The translations under genes and the position numbers were made by a program. Source: Lachnospiraceae bacterium UBA3282 (GTDB lineage: Bacteria > Bacillota > Clostridia > Lachnospirales > Lachnospiraceae). From it: a stretch of DNA of 33,588 nt. The stretch lies in contig DETS01000024.1 in the NCBI GenBank assembly GCA_002361735.1, positions 1 to 33,588 on the forward strand. Reading direction: 5' to 3'. This document shows positions 32,643-33,588 of the stretch, one piece after another; the stretch's first letter is position 1, and the number at the start of each line of letters is the position of its first letter. Below the pieces are notes generated by a model, which was given only the letters and a program-made list of their open reading frames with translations, ran no database searches and had not been told where the DNA came from.

Positions 32643-32823
32643 ATCCTGTAATCATCTATCCTTCATACTTATCTATTATTTATTCCCTTGCAATACAAAT
32701 GCAAAATGGGAAACAGTTACCGCCGAGTACTTTTAATGAACACTTGAAAAATATTGCATTGAAACTACGAAGCAAATCATGTTTTCATCACTCGGATAGT
32801 TAGTATATTTGAAGCAAAAGAAA

Positions 32824-32846
32824 AATGCCCAGAACCGGAATCGAAC
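32824..32846. repeat. Direct repeat: copy of the tRNA-Phe 3' end (att-like site)
   Basis: 23 bp starting AATGCCCAGAACCGG and ending TCGAAC are identical to 33534-33556, inside the tRNA-Phe gene. Only the acceptor and T-arm part is present here, so it is not a working tRNA. Such partial copies are left by site-specific integrases that insert at tRNA 3' ends. Confidence 0.85.
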
Positions 32847-32883
32847 ATTTTCGGCTAATAAAAAGTCCCAAAAGAAAGAAATT

Positions 32884-32904
32884 GGGGCTGCGCAAGCCCC
32901 TTTT
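32884..32904. terminator. Terminator at the end of the XRE gene
   Basis: GGGGCT (32884-32889), 5-base loop, AGCCCC (32895-32900). TTTT follows on the plus strand. The minus strand continues AATTTCTTTC, so it can also end the XRE transcript, whose stop is 9 bp away. Confidence 0.65.
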
Positions 32905-32909
32905 CCCGT

Positions 32910-33143
32910 TTATTCACTTTCACTATTGTTACTTCTTGGGTACGAACGTTTTTCATCTGTCAGCCCCGCCAAATAGTCCATACTTGTATTCAACGCCACA
33001 GCAATCCGTTTACATTGCTCAAACGTATAATAGCGTTTGCCATTCTCAATTTTAGAATAATCGCTCTGATCAATACCTGTCAGATGTTGCATTTTTATCT
33101 GTGTATATCCCAATTCTTTTCTCAAATCTTTCAATCGTGACAA
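32910..33143 (-). CDS. XRE family (Cro/CI-like) transcriptional regulator
   Basis: 77-aa single-domain DNA-binding protein. The helix-turn-helix is at about residues 3-59: LRKELGYTQIKMQHLTGIDQ, then SDYSKIENGKRYYTFEQCKRIAVALNTSMDYLAGL, matching the Cro/CI fold. The start is set at TTG 33143 because GAGG lies 8 bp upstream; a GTG at 33152 would overlap that site. Regulators of this type usually control phage or integrative-element genes. It is divergent from the small ORF at 33289, with repeats in between that are likely its operators. Confidence 0.88.
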   Translation of the reverse strand: MSRLKDLRKELGYTQIKMQHLTGIDQSDYSKIENGKRYYTFEQCKRIAVALNTSMDYLAGLTDEKRSYPRSNNSESE

Positions 33144-33172
33144 TCCGCTCACCTCTTTTTATTATTATGGCG

Positions 33173-33210
33173 AATTGACCTATTGAAATTATGGTCTAAT
33201 TGACCTATTG
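33173..33210. promoter_or_regulatory. Operator-like direct repeats between the XRE gene and the small ORF
   Basis: AATTGACCTATTG occurs at 33173-33185 and 33198-33210, 25 bp apart. Between them GGTC (33193-33196) and GACC (33202-33205) form a short palindrome with the second copy. TTGAAA at 33183-33188 with TATTGT at 33206-33211 (17-bp spacer) could be a rightward promoter. Binding by the XRE protein is inferred from position. Confidence 0.55.
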
Positions 33211-33288
33211 TAGATATATGACCAATAAATCAATTTATATGAAGGAAGTATGGAAAAATGACATTTCAATTTATTCTGTGGGCGTTAA

Positions 33289-33417
33289 GTGCACTTTGTA
33301 TGTTTCAATTATTTGCATGACGATTACTGCCATAAATGTCCTTACCCATTTGATGAGGAAGAAGAAAAAGAGTTGAACGAAACGATAAGGGAACTCATAA
33401 AAATGATTGAACAGTGA
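33289..33417 (+). CDS. Small CxxC protein, possibly truncated or frameshifted
   Basis: 42 codons from a GTG. The product reads NYLHDDYCHKCPYPFDEEEE and then an amphipathic, charged helix KELNETIRELIKMIEQ. The composition looks coding rather than random, with a CHKC knuckle that could bind zinc. The GTG lacks a clear ribosome site. A different frame opens at ATG 33258, behind GAAGGAAG, and ends at 33320, so an ancestral longer gene broken by a one-base shift is possible. No family is recognised. Confidence 0.4.
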   Translation: MHFVCFNYLHDDYCHKCPYPFDEEEEKELNETIRELIKMIEQ

Positions 33418-33485
33418 TAGCCGCAACACGCTCTGCAATAATAGGATTACGTTGAAAGTAAGTGAAAATCCTACGAAATAAAAAG

Positions 33486-33524
33486 CCCTTATAACCACCA
33501 CGAATGCAGTAATTATAAGGGTTT
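33486..33524. terminator. Bidirectional terminator between the island and tRNA-Phe
   Basis: CCCTTATAA (33486-33494) and TTATAAGGG (33513-33521) are exact complements with an 18-base loop. TTTCTT follows on the plus strand; on the minus strand the stem is followed by CTTTTTATTT. It can end both the small ORF transcript and the tRNA-Phe transcript. Confidence 0.75.
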
Positions 33525-33533
33525 CTTCCCTTT

Positions 33534-33556
33534 AATGCCCAGAACCGGAATCGAAC
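33534..33556. repeat. Direct repeat: att-like site within tRNA-Phe
   Basis: Identical over 23 bp to 32824-32846. It covers two flanking bases, the discriminator, the acceptor 3' strand and most of the T-arm. Confidence 0.85.
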
Positions 33557-33588
33557 CAGTGACACGAGGATTTTCAGTCCTCTGCTCT
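33536..33588 (-). tRNA. tRNA-Phe (GAA), 5' part beyond the window
   Basis: The minus strand shows an anticodon stem GAGGA/TCCTC around the loop CTGAAAA, giving anticodon GAA. A T-arm ACTGG-TTCGATT-CCGGT and acceptor 3' strand TCTGGGC with discriminator A follow. CCA is not encoded (the genome continues TTAAAG). The D-arm and 5' acceptor strand lie past position 33588. Confidence 0.92.

Larger units (their letters stand above)
32847..33533. mobile_element. Small genomic island or integrative-element remnant at tRNA-Phe
   Basis: 687 bp bracketed by the 23-bp tRNA-Phe repeats. It is AT-rich relative to the flanks and holds an XRE regulator, operator-like repeats, a small CxxC protein and two terminators. 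No integrase, relaxase or replication gene is present. It may be the remains of a larger deleted element, or a satellite moved by an integrase encoded elsewhere. Mobility is inferred from the repeats only. Confidence 0.6.

Noticed and set aside
32825..33055. Plus-strand frame starting in the left tRNA-Phe repeat
   Set aside because: It runs through the att-like repeat and the terminator hairpin and then antisense to the XRE gene, so it is not a plausible gene.
33271..33501. 76-codon minus-strand frame in the island
   Set aside because: Hydrophobic, Phe-rich product opposite the CxxC ORF and the terminator; no ribosome site.
1..33588. CRISPR array or restriction/defence island
   Set aside because: No regularly spaced repeats and no Cas, methylase or typical defence genes were seen; the only tandem repeat is coding, within the Rpn-family gene.

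Overview
The window looks like chromosome from an anaerobic, low-to-mid GC Firmicute of the Clostridia, most likely a Lachnospiraceae relative. This is inferred from gene content and order: FabK-type enoyl reductase, a yaaO-like/yaaR/holB/ricT/trmN6/rsmI cluster in Bacillus-like order, FabT-like operators, YtrA-type GntR regulation, and a tRNA without an encoded CCA. No species can be named from the sequence alone.

Left part (1-12.2 kb), mostly plus strand, transport and signalling. A YtrA-type GntR repressor with an ABC ATPase and permease (437-2404) is preceded by a strong promoter overlapped by an inverted repeat. A MATE exporter (minus) converges on it. Divergent from MATE is an OmpR-family response regulator and histidine kinase pair (3900-5857). 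An Rpn/PD-(D/E)XK transposase-like nuclease gene with a 54-bp tandem repeat lies tail to tail with the kinase. Next is a MacB/Bce-like ABC ATPase and a large two-FtsX-domain permease (7336-10579). Its promoter carries two CTGTAAG direct repeats 11 bp apart, the expected kind of site for the response regulator. A HAMP-less, polytopic chemoreceptor follows.

Middle (12.1-19.0 kb), minus strand, type II fatty acid synthesis: acpP-fabK, then a terminator and second operator, then fabD-fabG-fabF-fabZ-a second FabK/nitronate monooxygenase-like flavoprotein-fabH. Two 17-bp palindromes (18981-18997 and 17684-17700) look like FabT boxes and sit at the starts of the two transcription units. Neither fabT nor the acc genes are in the window.

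Right-middle (19.0-27.5 kb), minus strand: HD-domain protein, Orn/Lys/Arg decarboxylase, guanylate-kinase-like protein, YaaR, DNA polymerase III delta prime, RicT, TrmN6-like methyltransferase, a putative glycoside hydrolase lipoprotein and RsmI. The order matches the Bacillus yaaO-tmk-yaaR-holB-yaaT-yabB-yabC block, but a GMK-like protein takes the place of thymidylate kinase.

Right part (27.6-33.6 kb): a CgeB-like glycosyltransferase, an operon of two zinc-ribbon/single-TM proteins plus a small membrane protein of unknown function, a lone PTS EIIC, and a GNAT acetyltransferase. At the far right a partial tRNA-Phe(GAA) runs off the window. A 23-bp copy of its 3' end lies 710 bp away and brackets a tiny AT-rich island with an XRE regulator, operator-like repeats and a small CxxC protein. 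This has the architecture of an integrative-element remnant or minimal island at tRNA-Phe.
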